DNA from: Microbacterium sp. EYE_78
GTDB taxonomy: Bacteria > Actinomycetota > Actinomycetes > Actinomycetales > Microbacteriaceae
DNA length: 64,000 nucleotides
NCBI RefSeq assembly: GCF_023149035.1
Contig: NZ_JAHXMY010000001.1
Span: 310,001-374,000, forward strand
Reading direction: 5' to 3'
Positions 31,129-39,603 of this stretch are shown here, in pieces (position 1 is the stretch's first letter; every line of letters starts with the position of its first letter). The position numbers were made by a program, and so were the translations under genes. The notes beneath the pieces were generated by a model. That model saw nothing but the letters and a program-made list of their open reading frames with translations, did not search any database and was not told where the DNA came from.

Positions 31129-32315
31129 CGTCCCGTCTCCGCGACGAATGCGGGCGTGTGGGCGGCGGCGAAGGTGCGGGCGACGCGGGCGTCGTCGGCG
31201 GGATCGATCTCGAACATGGCGTGCTCGGCGGGTCCGTTCAGGTAGGTGCGGTGCTGGTCGACGGTGAGACTCACGCCGTCTGCGAGGTCGGGGGCGGCGA
31301 GGGATGCGGCGACGAGCGGCTCGGTGCGGGCGAGGCGCGCCCCGGTCTCGCCGTCGAGGACGAGCACCGCGCCGTCGGCGGTGAGGGCGACGACGTGCTG
31401 GTCGGCGTCGTCGACGGCGGCGACGCGGACGATCCGCTCCCCCGCCTCGATGCGGCTCCACGAGCGCTCCCGCGTGTCGAGCAGCCAGACGCCGTCATCC
31501 CCGCCGAGCCCGGCCACCGTCGGGCGCCCCTCGCGTGCCGCGAAGGCCATCACGCGGTCCTCGGCCCCGTCGGGGTACGGGATCCGCTCGAAGGTCGTGC
31601 CGTCGGCATCCGTCACCGCGAGGACCGCGCCGTCGGCGCACCCCACGACGACGCCGACGTTGGTGGCGATCGAGCCGGCCGGTTCGGCGCAGGAGACGAC
31701 CTCGAGCTGCCGTCCGGTGCCGTCGACGTGGCGGAGGCCGGCGGCATCCGTCACGAGGGCGCCGGTCGGCAGCGGCACGACCATGCCGTCCCCGGGAGCC
31801 GACTCGAGGCGGAAACGCTCGACGATCTCGCCGTCCTTCAGCGCGTCGAGATCGAGCAGCGCGGCTTCACCGCCGTCGAAGTGGATGCCGGCGCCCAGGT
31901 CGCTCGCGACGACGGTCGGCGCTCCGGCGCCGCGCACGTCGCCGAGCAGGTCGGCCGGCGCCTCGTAGTAGTGGAAGTGGTCGACGTGGTTCCAGGTCCA
32001 GACGCCGCTGTCGACGACCGAGACGCCTCCGTCCCGCACGGCGTAGAGGAACCGTCCATCGGTCTGGAGCCCGGTCGCGGGGGCGATCTCGCCGAGGCGC
32101 TCGCTCTGCTCGTCGAGGAGGTCGAGGTGGTGGACGCCGCCGTCGGTCGCGATGCTCGTCAGGTGCAGCGCCGGTTCGGCGAGCTCTCGCGCGCCGGCGA
32201 TCGCACCGTGGTCGTCCTCGTCGGTCGCGGCGGGCTCAGCGGTAGGCGCCGTCTGACAGGCGGTGAGGGTGAGGGCGAGTGCGGCCAGCAGGGCGGCGGG
32301 TGCGCGACGGTTCAT
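31125..32315 (-). CDS. aztD: AztD-type zinc metallochaperone lipoprotein (second copy)
   Basis: The ATG at 32315 overlaps the aztB stop (32312-32315). The 396-residue protein has a lipobox LTAC followed by an acidic spacer with a His (ATDEDDHGAIAG) and beta-propeller repeats (THLTSIATDGGVHHLDLL, GTAVVDSGVW-type blades, VLVLDGETGARLART). A striking WNHVDHFHYYEAP segment near residue 125 offers four histidine/tyrosine metal ligands. The family chaperones zinc outside the membrane to AztC. Together with the copy at 29021 the locus has two divergent AztD proteins, which is unusual. Confidence 0.78.
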   Translation of the reverse strand: MNRRAPAALLAALALTLTACQTAPTAEPAATDEDDHGAIAGARELAEPALHLTSIATDGGVHHLDLLDEQSERLGEIAPATGLQTDGRFLYAVRDGGVSVVDSGVWTWNHVDHFHYYEAPADLLGDVRGAGAPTVVASDLGAGIHFDGGEAALLDLDALKDGEIVERFRLESAPGDGMVVPLPTGALVTDAAGLRHVDGTGRQLEVVSCAEPAGSIATNVGVVVGCADGAVLAVTDADGTTFERIPYPDGAEDRVMAFAAREGRPTVAGLGGDDGVWLLDTRERSWSRIEAGERIVRVAAVDDADQHVVALTADGAVLVLDGETGARLARTEPLVAASLAAPDLADGVSLTVDQHRTYLNGPAEHAMFEIDPADDARVARTFAAAHTPAFVAETGR

Positions 32316-33157
32316 GCGGTCCTTTCGACGGGGACGGCTCGGCGGAGGCGACCGAGCGAGCGGATGCCGGTGGACACCGCGCCGGAGCAGATCGCGGCGA
32401 ACGCGACGGTGGCACCGGCCGCGGTGCCGAGATGCCACGAGAGGATGAGCCCCGCGGCCACGGCGACGACACCGACGAGCGCGGCGACGATCATGGTGGG
32501 GACGATCCGTCGCGTCCAGGCGCCGGCGGCGACGGCCGGGCCGAGCAGCATGCCGACGACCAGCAGCGAGCCGACCGCCTGGTAGGCCGAGACGACCGCG
32601 AGGGTGACGAGGCCGACCAGCAGGACGTGCGCGAGCCGCGGCCGGAGGCCCAGCAGCTGCGCCTGCCGCGGGTCGACGGCGAGGGCGACGAACGACCGGT
32701 GGCCGAGCGCGGCGACGGCGAGCGTGACGGCCACCGCGACCGCCAGCACGGCGAGGTCGCCCCGCTCGATGGCGAGGATGTCGCCGAAGAGGATCGCGGA
32801 GGCATCCGTCGCGAAGCTCCGAGACGCGGAGATCACGATCACACCGAGCGAGAGGCTCGCGACGAAGAGCAGGCCGATGCTCGTGTCGGCGGAGAGCCTG
32901 CCGCGGCGCTGCAACGCGCCGACGCCGAGCGACATCGCCGCCGCACTGACCGCGGCGCCGGCCATGGGCGGGACGCCCAGGAGGGTCGCGACCGCGACAC
33001 CGGGGAGCATGCCGTGGGCCATCGCCTCCCCCAGGAACGCCATGCCGCGAAGGACCACCCAGGTCCCGACGACGCCGCAGACGACCGCGACGAGCGCGCC
33101 GCCGAGCAGCGCGCGCTGGACGAACTCGGCGGCGAAGGGGTCGAAGAGGGGGGACAC
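32312..33157 (-). CDS. aztB: Zinc ABC importer permease (AztB-like)
   Basis: A 281-residue ABC-3 family permease with about eight membrane segments. AFLGEAMAHGMLPGVAVATLLG is the family signature and GLRPRLAHVLLVGLVTLAVVSAYQAVGSLLVVGMLLGPA the coupling region, seen in part around residues 180-215. I choose the GTG at 33157 (SPLFDPFAAEFVQRALL): TACAGT ends eight bases upstream on the minus strand, which suggests a near-leaderless start. It forms the zinc channel with AztA, encoded divergently. The Zur-type operator lies just upstream. Confidence 0.85.
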   Translation of the reverse strand: MSPLFDPFAAEFVQRALLGGALVAVVCGVVGTWVVLRGMAFLGEAMAHGMLPGVAVATLLGVPPMAGAAVSAAAMSLGVGALQRRGRLSADTSIGLLFVASLSLGVIVISASRSFATDASAILFGDILAIERGDLAVLAVAVAVTLAVAALGHRSFVALAVDPRQAQLLGLRPRLAHVLLVGLVTLAVVSAYQAVGSLLVVGMLLGPAVAAGAWTRRIVPTMIVAALVGVVAVAAGLILSWHLGTAAGATVAFAAICSGAVSTGIRSLGRLRRAVPVERTA

Positions 33158-33211
33158 GGTCGACGACTGTACACGTAATTGAGAACGGTTTTCATTTGCA
33201 ATAATGAACGG
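33158..33211. promoter_or_regulatory. Divergent zinc-operon promoter with Zur-box-like operator
   Basis: TGAGAACGGTTTTCA at 33180-33194 is a dyad matching at 12 of 14 arm positions and close to the actinobacterial Zur box (TGAAAATGATTTTCA-like). It covers the -35 region of the plus-strand promoter: AATAAT (33200-33205) ends six bases before the aztA ATG. On the minus strand TACAGT (33166-33171) precedes aztB. One operator could therefore shut both arms when zinc is plentiful. Confidence 0.65.
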
Positions 33212-33913
33212 ATGCTGCCCACCGCCGCTCTCGCCTCTCTGACCGACGCGACCCTCGAGATCGACGGTCATGTCGCGTTGACGGGCGTCGACCTCGACGT
33301 GCACGCCGGCCGGGTGACCGCCGTCGTCGGCGCGAACGGTTCGGGCAAATCGACCCTGCTCGCCGTCATCGCGGGCCTGCGACGGCCCACGCGAGGAACC
33401 GCGACGAGTCGCCCCGGCATCCGGGTGGCGTTCGTGCCGCAGCACACCGCCGACACCGCGAGACTCCCGCTGACCCTCTCGGATCTCGTCGCGATGGGCC
33501 GGTGGCGCGAGCGCGGCGCGTTCCGTCCGCTCCGCCGCGTCGACCGCGATCGTGTCGCCGAGGCCATCGAGGCCGTCGGGCTGACGCCGCTGTCGCGGCG
33601 GCACCTCGGGGCGCTCTCGGGCGGTCAGCGGCAGCGGGCGTTCGTCGCGCAGGCCCTCGCACAGGAGGCCGACCTGCTGCTGCTCGACGAGCCGATGACC
33701 GGGCTCGACGACGCTGCGCGGCGGGCGACGGCATCCGCCCTGCGCTTGGCAGCCGACCGCGGTGCGGCGGTCGTCGTCGTGACGCACGACCTCACGGAGG
33801 TCGGCGAGGTCGACGAGGTCGTCACGCTCGAGGCCGGTCGCGTCTCGGGGCGCGTCACACAGCCGTCACCGCGTGGACGGGCCCTCGGGAACGTCGGTAC
33901 CGTTGAGGCGTGA
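33212..33913 (+). CDS. aztA: Zinc ABC importer ATPase (AztA-like)
   Basis: The ATG at 33212 is chosen because the upstream in-frame ATG at 33179 lies within the operator. The 233-residue ATPase has Walker [11 protein letters not shown]-loop FVPQHTA, signature ALSGGQRQR, Walker [13 protein letters not shown] and His in VVVTHDL. It powers AztB. Its stop overlaps the pgi start by four bases (GTGA at 33910-33913). Confidence 0.88.
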   Translation: MLPTAALASLTDATLEIDGHVALTGVDLDVHAGRVTAVVGANGSGKSTLLAVIAGLRRPTRGTATSRPGIRVAFVPQHTADTARLPLTLSDLVAMGRWRERGAFRPLRRVDRDRVAEAIEAVGLTPLSRRHLGALSGGQRQRAFVAQALAQEADLLLLDEPMTGLDDAARRATASALRLAADRGAAVVVVTHDLTEVGEVDEVVTLEAGRVSGRVTQPSPRGRALGNVGTVEA

Positions 33914-35592
33914 CCAACGCTCCGATCGACGCCACCACCACCTCCGCTTGGGCCGAGCTCGAGGCCCTCACCTCCAGCTTCACCCCTGACCTCCGCGGCT
34001 GGTTCGCGTCGGATCCGCAGCGCGTCGCGAAGCTCACGCACGACGTGGCCGACCTGCACGTCGATCTGTCGAAGAACCTCGTGACCGACGAGATCGTCGC
34101 GGCCCTCGTGCGCCTCGCCGAGCAGACCGGGGTCGCCGACCGCTACGCGGCCATGCTCGCCGGCGAGCACATCAACACCACCGAGGATCGCGCCGTCCTG
34201 CACACGGCGCTGCGACGCCCCGCCAAGGCCGTGCCCGCGCTGACAGTCGACGGCCAGGACATCGACACCGACGTGCAGGAGGTGCTCGACGCGATGGCGG
34301 AGTTCGCCGGGCGGGTGCGCTCGGGCGAGTTCACCGGCATCACCGGCAAGAAGGTCGAGACGGTCGTCAACATCGGCATCGGCGGCTCGGACCTCGGTCC
34401 GGTCATGATCTCGGCGGCGCTGGAGCCGTACGCGGACGCCGGCATCTCCGCGCGGTTCGTCTCGAACATCGACCCGTTCGACATCGCGTCGAAGACGAAG
34501 GACCTCGACCCCGAGACGACGCTGTTCATCGTCGCCTCGAAGACGTTCACGACGCTCGAGACGCTGACCAACGCGCGTCTGGCGCGGGATTGGCTGTGGG
34601 AGGGCCTCGCGTCGGCGGGCGCGATCGACGGCAGCGACGAGCAGAAGAAAGATGCCGTCGCCCACCACTTCGTCGCCGTCTCCACCGCACTCGAGAAGGT
34701 CGCCGAGTTCGGCATCGACACCGCGAACGCGTTCGGCTTCTGGGACTGGGTGGGCGGCCGCTACTCGGTCGACTCGGCGATCGGGCTGTCGCTCGTCATC
34801 GAGTTCGGCGCCGACACGTTCCGCGAGCTGCTCGCCGGCTTCCACGCCGTGGACGAGCACGTGCGGACGACGCCGCTGGCCGAGAATGTCCCGGTGCTCA
34901 TGGGCCTGCTGAACGTCTGGTACACGAACTTCCTCGGCGCGCAGTCGCACGCGGTGCTGCCGTATGCGCAGCAGCTGAGCCGGTTCGCCGCGTACCTGCA
35001 GCAGCTGACGATGGAGTCGAACGGCAAGTCGGTGCGGTGGGACGGCTCCCCCGTGACGACCGACACCGGCGAGGTGTTCTGGGGTGAGCCGGGGACGAAC
35101 GGGCAGCACGCGTTCTACCAGCTGATTCACCAGGGAACGCGCCTCATCCCCGCGGACTTCATCGCGTTCGCGAACCCGGCCTACACCCTGACGGACGGCG
35201 ACCGCGACGTGCACGGCCTGTTCCTCGCGAATTTCCTCGCACAGACGAAGGCGCTCGCCTTCGGCAAGACCGCCGAAGAGGTCGAGGCTGAGGGCACGAC
35301 CGGCGCGCTCGTCGCGGCACGGACGTTCCCGGGGAACCGCCCCACGACGTCGATCTTCGCGCCGTCGCTGACGCCCGCGGTGCTCGGCCAGCTCGTCGCA
35401 CTCTACGAGCACATCACCTTCACGCAGGGCGTGATCTGGGGCATCAACTCGTTCGATCAGTGGGGTGTCGAGCTCGGCAAGCAGCTCGCCCTGCAGATCG
35501 CGCCGGCGATCGAGGGCGACAGCGACGCGCTCGAGTCGCAGGATGCCTCGACGAAGGCGCTGCTCGAGTACTACCGCGACCACCGCGCCTGA
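33910..35592 (+). CDS. pgi: Glucose-6-phosphate isomerase
   Basis: A 560-residue full-length PGI with [44 protein letters not shown] (seen about residues 278-293), and the C-terminal [23 protein letters not shown] region. It interconverts glucose 6-phosphate and fructose 6-phosphate in glycolysis and gluconeogenesis. It begins at GTG 33910 overlapping aztA, but TACCGT (33898-33903) ends six bases before the GTG, so it has its own leaderless promoter inside the end of aztA and need not depend on zinc control. Confidence 0.95.
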   Translation: MTNAPIDATTTSAWAELEALTSSFTPDLRGWFASDPQRVAKLTHDVADLHVDLSKNLVTDEIVAALVRLAEQTGVADRYAAMLAGEHINTTEDRAVLHTALRRPAKAVPALTVDGQDIDTDVQEVLDAMAEFAGRVRSGEFTGITGKKVETVVNIGIGGSDLGPVMISAALEPYADAGISARFVSNIDPFDIASKTKDLDPETTLFIVASKTFTTLETLTNARLARDWLWEGLASAGAIDGSDEQKKDAVAHHFVAVSTALEKVAEFGIDTANAFGFWDWVGGRYSVDSAIGLSLVIEFGADTFRELLAGFHAVDEHVRTTPLAENVPVLMGLLNVWYTNFLGAQSHAVLPYAQQLSRFAAYLQQLTMESNGKSVRWDGSPVTTDTGEVFWGEPGTNGQHAFYQLIHQGTRLIPADFIAFANPAYTLTDGDRDVHGLFLANFLAQTKALAFGKTAEEVEAEGTTGALVAARTFPGNRPTTSIFAPSLTPAVLGQLVALYEHITFTQGVIWGINSFDQWGVELGKQLALQIAPAIEGDSDALESQDASTKALLEYYRDHRA

Positions 35593-35638
35593 GGCGGGGC
35601 TCCCGGGCGGCGGCCTCGGTCCTGTCGGTCGACCGGGC

Positions 35639-36083
35639 CGTCCTTCGAGCGGGCCGTCGTCCGAGCGGGCCGTCGTCCGAGCGGGCCGTCGTTCGAGCGG
35701 CCGTCGTTCGATCGGCCGTCGTTCGAGCGGAGGTCTGCGTTCGAGCGGCCGTCGTTCGAGCGGAGGTCTGCGTTCGAGCGGAGATCTGCGTTCCCGCGGA
35801 CGGATGCCGCGCGCAGCGTCCGCTGTTGTGCGGATCTCCGCGCGGGGGCCGTTGCGCGGCGGCTGTCGCGGTGCGAGGGTGGCCGTCGTTCGTGCTGACT
35901 GACGTTCAAGCGAGCCGTCGTTCGATCGGCCGTCGTTCGAGCGTGCCGTCGTTCGAGCGGAGATGTGCGTTCGCGCGGAGATCTGCGTTCGCGCGGACGG
36001 ATGCCGCGCGCAGCGTCCGCTGTCGTGCGGATCTCCGCGCGGGGGCCGTTGCGCGGCGGCTGTCGCGGTGCGAGGGTGGCCGC
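35639..36083 (+). repeat. Compound tandem-repeat region with duplicated hairpin unit
   Basis: The gap between pgi and the next gene is filled by units of 15-16 bases (GCGGCCGTCGTTCGA and variants) and 18 bases (GCGGAGGTCTGCGTTCGA), then a 107-base block at 35778-35884 repeated at 35975-36081 with two differences. Each 107-base block folds into nested stems GCGGAGATC/GATCTCCGC and GCGGAC/GTCCGC. The second copy ends in GAGGGTGGCCGC just before the ATG of the hydrolase, so the promoter-proximal sequence itself has been duplicated. No spacers are present, so it is not a CRISPR array. Bases 35593-35638 hold nothing notable. Confidence 0.85.
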
Positions 36084-36965
36084 ATGTCGGCGTGGAACGA
36101 CGCGACGGTCGATGTCCGGGGCGGGGTCGTGGCCGCGCAGTCGCTCGGCGCCCATGGTCCCGCGGTGGTGCTGCTGGGCGGCGCGACCTGGTCGCGGGAT
36201 TGGTGGCCCGAGGGGTTCTGCCGGGCGTTGGTCGACGCCGGGCTCCGGGTGATCCGGTTCGATCCGCGGGACACGGGCGGGTCGACGCTGAGCCCGCCCG
36301 GAACGCCGGAGTACGACGCGGAGGACATGGCGGCGGATGTCGTCGCGGTGTTGGACGCGTTCCAGGTCGGGTCGGCGACGGTGGTCGGGTTGTCGGCCGG
36401 TGGCGGGATCGCGCAGGAGGTCGCGGGGTGGCATCCGTCTCGGGTGGCGGGTCTCGTGCTGATGTCGACGACCGCCGGCGGGGACATCGGCGTCGACCTG
36501 CCGGGGCCGGCGGACGCGCTGGCGACCACCTTCGCGCATCCGCCGGCCGACCCGGATTGGTCGGACCGCGGCGCGGTCGTCGACGGGGTCGTCGAGTCGG
36601 AGCGGCCGTATGCCGGGCCAGGGATGTTCGACGAGGCCGAGGTGCGCAGGCTTGCAGGCGTGGTCTGGGACCGTACGCCGTCGATGGCGAGCGGATCGAA
36701 TCATTTCGTGATCGCCGAGGCGTCGCCTGCCTTGTCGATGGACGCGCTGCGGGGCGTTCGTGCGCTGATCATCCACGGAACGGCGGATCCGCTGTTCCCC
36801 GTGGCGCACGGTGAGGCGCTGGCGGAGTACCTCCGCGCACCGCTGCTCACGCTCGATGGCGTGGGACACCAGATCCCGCCGGCGTCGATGTGGCCGGAAG
36901 TCGTGCAGGCCATCGCCGAGGTCGCGGCCGTCGACCAGTACGTCCGACCCCTCCGGACTCGATAG
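36084..36965 (+). CDS. Alpha/beta hydrolase
   Basis: A 293-residue cytoplasmic hydrolase with VVLLGGATWSRDWW (oxyanion region), FDPRDTGGSTLSPPG, nucleophile Ser in VVGLSAGGG (about residue 105), Asp in IIHGTADPLFP and His in LDGVGHQIPP. It belongs to the esterase/haloperoxidase-like group; substrate unknown. The reading frame continues upstream through the repeat region, but MSAWND at 36084 is the sensible start: the repeat translation is not protein-like and GAGGGT lies six bases upstream of the ATG. Confidence 0.85.
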   Translation: MSAWNDATVDVRGGVVAAQSLGAHGPAVVLLGGATWSRDWWPEGFCRALVDAGLRVIRFDPRDTGGSTLSPPGTPEYDAEDMAADVVAVLDAFQVGSATVVGLSAGGGIAQEVAGWHPSRVAGLVLMSTTAGGDIGVDLPGPADALATTFAHPPADPDWSDRGAVVDGVVESERPYAGPGMFDEAEVRRLAGVVWDRTPSMASGSNHFVIAEASPALSMDALRGVRALIIHGTADPLFPVAHGEALAEYLRAPLLTLDGVGHQIPPASMWPEVVQAIAEVAAVDQYVRPLRTR

Positions 36966-37060
36966 CCGCGATCCCGCACCGAGGAGCCGGCGCCTCGACC
37001 CTGGACAACCGCCCTCCGCAGCGGAACCCTGGTCGCATACACCGGACGAAGGAGACCGCC

Positions 37061-37432
37061 ATGTTCCAAATCGACGGCGCCTACAGCGGCTTCGCGGTCG
37101 ACGACCTCGACGCAGCGAAGGCGTTCTACGCCGACACGCTCGGCGTGGAGGTCGACACGCTCGACAACGGGTTCCTGCAGCTGCGTCTCGACTCAGGCGC
37201 GACGATCCTCGTCTACGGCAAGGAGCACCACGAACCGGCGAGCTTCACGATCTTGAACTTCCCGGTCGACGACGTCGAGGCGGCGGTCGACGACCTCAAC
37301 GCGAAGGGCGTCGAGACCGCCATCTACGATGACTTCCCCACGGACTCGAAGGGAATCATGCGAGGTAACGGTCCGACGATCGCGTGGTTCCGCGACCCCG
37401 CCGGCAACGTCCTCGCGGTGCACGAGCGCTGA
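37061..37432 (+). CDS. VOC-family (glyoxalase-like) protein
   Basis: A 123-residue single-unit VOC protein: GAYSGFAVDDLDAAKAFYADTLG at the start, FTILNFPVDDVEAAVDDLNAKG in the middle and WFRDPAGNVLAVHE at the end, the conserved Pro-Ala-Gly-Asn-xx turn. Members bind small ligands or metals, including resistance proteins and lyases; the role cannot be told. GAAGGAGACCGCC precedes the ATG. It converges with the next gene with three bases between stops. Confidence 0.85.
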   Translation: MFQIDGAYSGFAVDDLDAAKAFYADTLGVEVDTLDNGFLQLRLDSGATILVYGKEHHEPASFTILNFPVDDVEAAVDDLNAKGVETAIYDDFPTDSKGIMRGNGPTIAWFRDPAGNVLAVHER

Positions 37433-37435
37433 GGC

Positions 37436-38017
37436 TCAGGGCTCCCAGTACCCGACCGCGCACAGCAGCCGCGTCTCGTCGTCCGCGTCCGCGGGCGGCT
37501 CGATCGCGGGTGGGAAGACACCCCACTGCCGCCACTCGTCCGCGTGCGGGACGACGTGCTCGCTCAGCCCGGCGATGATCTCGGGCGAGAGGTGGAACGG
37601 GATGCCGAGATGCTTCGCGATCAGCCACGCCTGGAACGCCCGATACGTCGCCAGGTGGGCGAACCCTTCCTCGGCGGAGTAGTCGCCGTACTGGAACCGG
37701 AACACCGTCCCCGGCTCGACGCCTTCGCGCACCGCGGCCGTCGCGGCGTCGTTCAGACGGTCGTACGCCGCGATCGGGTCGTCGCCGAGCAGATCGGCAT
37801 GTCGGAACTCGTCGCCGTCGGCGATCGACCTCCCGGCGAGGACGCCCGGCACCCACGCCTCGTCGTAGGCGTGCGCGAAGAGGATGTCGCGGAAGGTGGG
37901 GTCGGGCGTCGACGTCCACTCCTTCGGCGCCGGCTTGGACAGATCGGCCGGGTCGATGCGATCGATGACGGAGCGCAACGCCGCATCCGCCTGGAGAAAC
38001 AGCTCGTCGGTTCTCAT
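37436..38017 (-). CDS. DinB/maleylpyruvate-isomerase-like protein
   Basis: A 193-residue helical protein of the DinB-like four-helix type: FLQADAALRSVIDRIDPADLSKPAPKEW at the start is the usual first helix plus turn (seen about residues 6-34), and later HAYDEAWVPG and HLGIPFHLSPEII. Such proteins are thiol-dependent transferases or unknown enzymes, often with a histidine metal triad that is not clear here. ATG at 38017 is chosen over GTG 38023 because TACGGT ends six bases before it, a leaderless arrangement. Confidence 0.65.
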   Translation of the reverse strand: MRTDELFLQADAALRSVIDRIDPADLSKPAPKEWTSTPDPTFRDILFAHAYDEAWVPGVLAGRSIADGDEFRHADLLGDDPIAAYDRLNDAATAAVREGVEPGTVFRFQYGDYSAEEGFAHLATYRAFQAWLIAKHLGIPFHLSPEIIAGLSEHVVPHADEWRQWGVFPPAIEPPADADDETRLLCAVGYWEP

Positions 38018-38048
38018 GCCCACACCGTAGAACCGGCCGCCGACATCG

Positions 38049-38600
38049 TCACGCCCCGTGCATGTGGATGCGCTCCCCGGCCGCGCTGAAGATGCTCACC
38101 GCCTCGGCCGCGCCGTCCGCGGTCGCGCTGATGCTGTGCGGCAGGCGGGTGTCGAACTCCGCCGCCTCACCCGCCCGGATCAGGTGCTCCTCGCCGTCAA
38201 GCACCAGCCGCACCACGCCGCTCAGCACGTAAAACCACTCGACGCCGTCGTGCACCTTCGGCGGCGGCGCCGCGGCCGTCGCGGGAAGGGTCACCTTGAA
38301 CGTCTGCACGGGCGAGTGCTCGAGCGTCAGGGGTGCGATCACCATCCCGTCCCGACGCCTCGTCGCCCTGCGCACCCGCGGGTCCACCGGCTCGCCGCGC
38401 ACGAGGTCGTCGAGGCGCATGTCGAGCACCGACACGAGCGGGACGAGCAGTTCGAGGGATGCCTGGCGCCGCCCGGCCTCGAGGCGCGACAACGTGCTGA
38501 CCGACATCCCCGCCCGGCCCGCCAGGTCGGCGAGCGTCCAGCCGCGCTGCTGTCTCGCAGCGCGGAGCCGCGGTCCGACCCGTTGCAGATCCGTCGTCAT
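38049..38600 (-). CDS. XRE-family regulator with C-terminal cupin domain
   Basis: A 183-residue protein with an N-terminal lambda-repressor-type helix-turn-helix (LRAARQQRGWTLADLAGRAGMSVSTLSRLE, residues about 10-40) and a C-terminal cupin (VHDGVEWFYVLSGVVRLVLDGE and GEAAEFDTRLPHSI). These regulators sense a small ligand or metal in the cupin and control the adjacent gene. Here the adjacent divergent gene is a flavoprotein reductase, and a perfect TTTGCC-N5-GGCAAA dyad lies between them. The ATG at 38600 (MTTDLQRVG) replaces a longer shadow frame. Confidence 0.88.
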   Translation of the reverse strand: MTTDLQRVGPRLRAARQQRGWTLADLAGRAGMSVSTLSRLEAGRRQASLELLVPLVSVLDMRLDDLVRGEPVDPRVRRATRRRDGMVIAPLTLEHSPVQTFKVTLPATAAAPPPKVHDGVEWFYVLSGVVRLVLDGEEHLIRAGEAAEFDTRLPHSISATADGAAEAVSIFSAAGERIHMHGA

Positions 38601-38667
38601 GCCGACCAGTTTGCCACTTCGGCAAAGAACGTTGCAGAAAGGGTATCCGGCGGCGCACCGTGGAGGC
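38601..38667. promoter_or_regulatory. Operator between the XRE-cupin gene and the reductase gene
   Basis: TTTGCC (38610-38615) and GGCAAA (38621-38626) form a perfect inverted repeat with a 5-base spacer in the 67-base divergent gap. TGGAGG precedes the reductase ATG. The dyad is the likely XRE-cupin binding site. Confidence 0.5.
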
Positions 38668-39603
38668 ATGACAGACACCCTGTACGACGCGGTCATCGTG
38701 GGCGGCGGCACCGCGGGCCTCAGCGCAGCCCAGATGCTCGGCCGCGCCGGCCGCCGCACGCTCGTGATCGACGCCGGAGCCCCTCGCAACCGCTTCGCAG
38801 CGCACATGCACGGCGTCCTCGGGCACGACGGCCGCCCACCCGCCGAGCTCCTCGCGCTCGGCCGCGCCGAGGCGGAGTCCTACGGTGTCGAGGTGATCGA
38901 CGGCGTCGTACAGCGCCTCGACGACGCGGACGACACGATCGCCGTGCGCTACGACGGGGGCACCGTCGCGGCACGCGGCATCGTCCTCACCACCGGCGTC
39001 GTCGACGACCTGCCCGACATCCCCGGGCTCCGCGAGCAGTGGGGGCGAAGCGTGCTGCACTGCCCCTACTGCCACGGCTTCGAGGTCGGGGGGCAGCGTT
39101 TGGGCGTGCTCGCCACCTCGCCCGCAAGCCTCCACCAGATGGAGCTCATCCGGCAGTGGAGCGACGACGTCACGGCCTTCACAGCGGCTGCCGGCCCGCT
39201 CGACGGGGCGGTCACCGAGCGCATGCGAGCCCGCGGCATCCGCATCGTCGACTCGCCCGTCACGGCACTCCGCACCGACGACGACCGGCTGATCGCGGCG
39301 GTGACGGCGGACGGCGCCGAGCACCCGATCGACGCGCTCTTCACCGCGCCGACCCCGCACCTGCAGCTCGACATCGCCGCAGGCCTCGACCTCGCCGTCT
39401 CGGATCAGCCCGGCGAGGGGCTGCGTGTCGACATGCGCGGCGCCACGAGCCACCCTCGGGTCTTCGCCGCGGGGAACGTCGTCGCTCCGTTCGGCAACGT
39501 CCCGCTGGCGATGGGTCAGGGCTCGATGGCCGGTGCCGGTCTCAACGCGGCACTCGTGATGGACGACGCCGAGCGCGCGCTCGCGTCACTCGCGCGCGGC
39601 TGA
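38668..39603 (+). CDS. Thioredoxin-reductase-like NAD(P)/FAD oxidoreductase
   Basis: A 311-residue flavoprotein with the FAD site IVGGGTAGLSAAQ at the N-terminus, GIVLTTGVVDDLPDIPG, the redox-active CPYC in LHCPYCHGFE (about residue 133), and a C-terminal RVFAAGNVV block that binds the flavin ribityl chain. It resembles low-molecular-weight thioredoxin reductases but the NADPH site is poor: the expected GGGxSA after CPYC reads GVLATSPAS. It may therefore use another partner. It is probably repressed by the divergent XRE-cupin protein. Its 3' end overlaps the next gene tail-to-tail by 18 bases. Confidence 0.85.
   Translation: MTDTLYDAVIVGGGTAGLSAAQMLGRAGRRTLVIDAGAPRNRFAAHMHGVLGHDGRPPAELLALGRAEAESYGVEVIDGVVQRLDDADDTIAVRYDGGTVAARGIVLTTGVVDDLPDIPGLREQWGRSVLHCPYCHGFEVGGQRLGVLATSPASLHQMELIRQWSDDVTAFTAAAGPLDGAVTERMRARGIRIVDSPVTALRTDDDRLIAAVTADGAEHPIDALFTAPTPHLQLDIAAGLDLAVSDQPGEGLRVDMRGATSHPRVFAAGNVVAPFGNVPLAMGQGSMAGAGLNAALVMDDAERALASLARG

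Noticed and set aside
35460-36083. Long open frame through the repeat region as a repeat protein fused to the hydrolase
   Set aside because: Several frames on both strands are open because the units are 15 or 18 bases; the translation is low-complexity and the hydrolase has its own start.
35639-36083. CRISPR array
   Set aside because: Repeat units touch each other with no unique spacers and there are no cas genes nearby.
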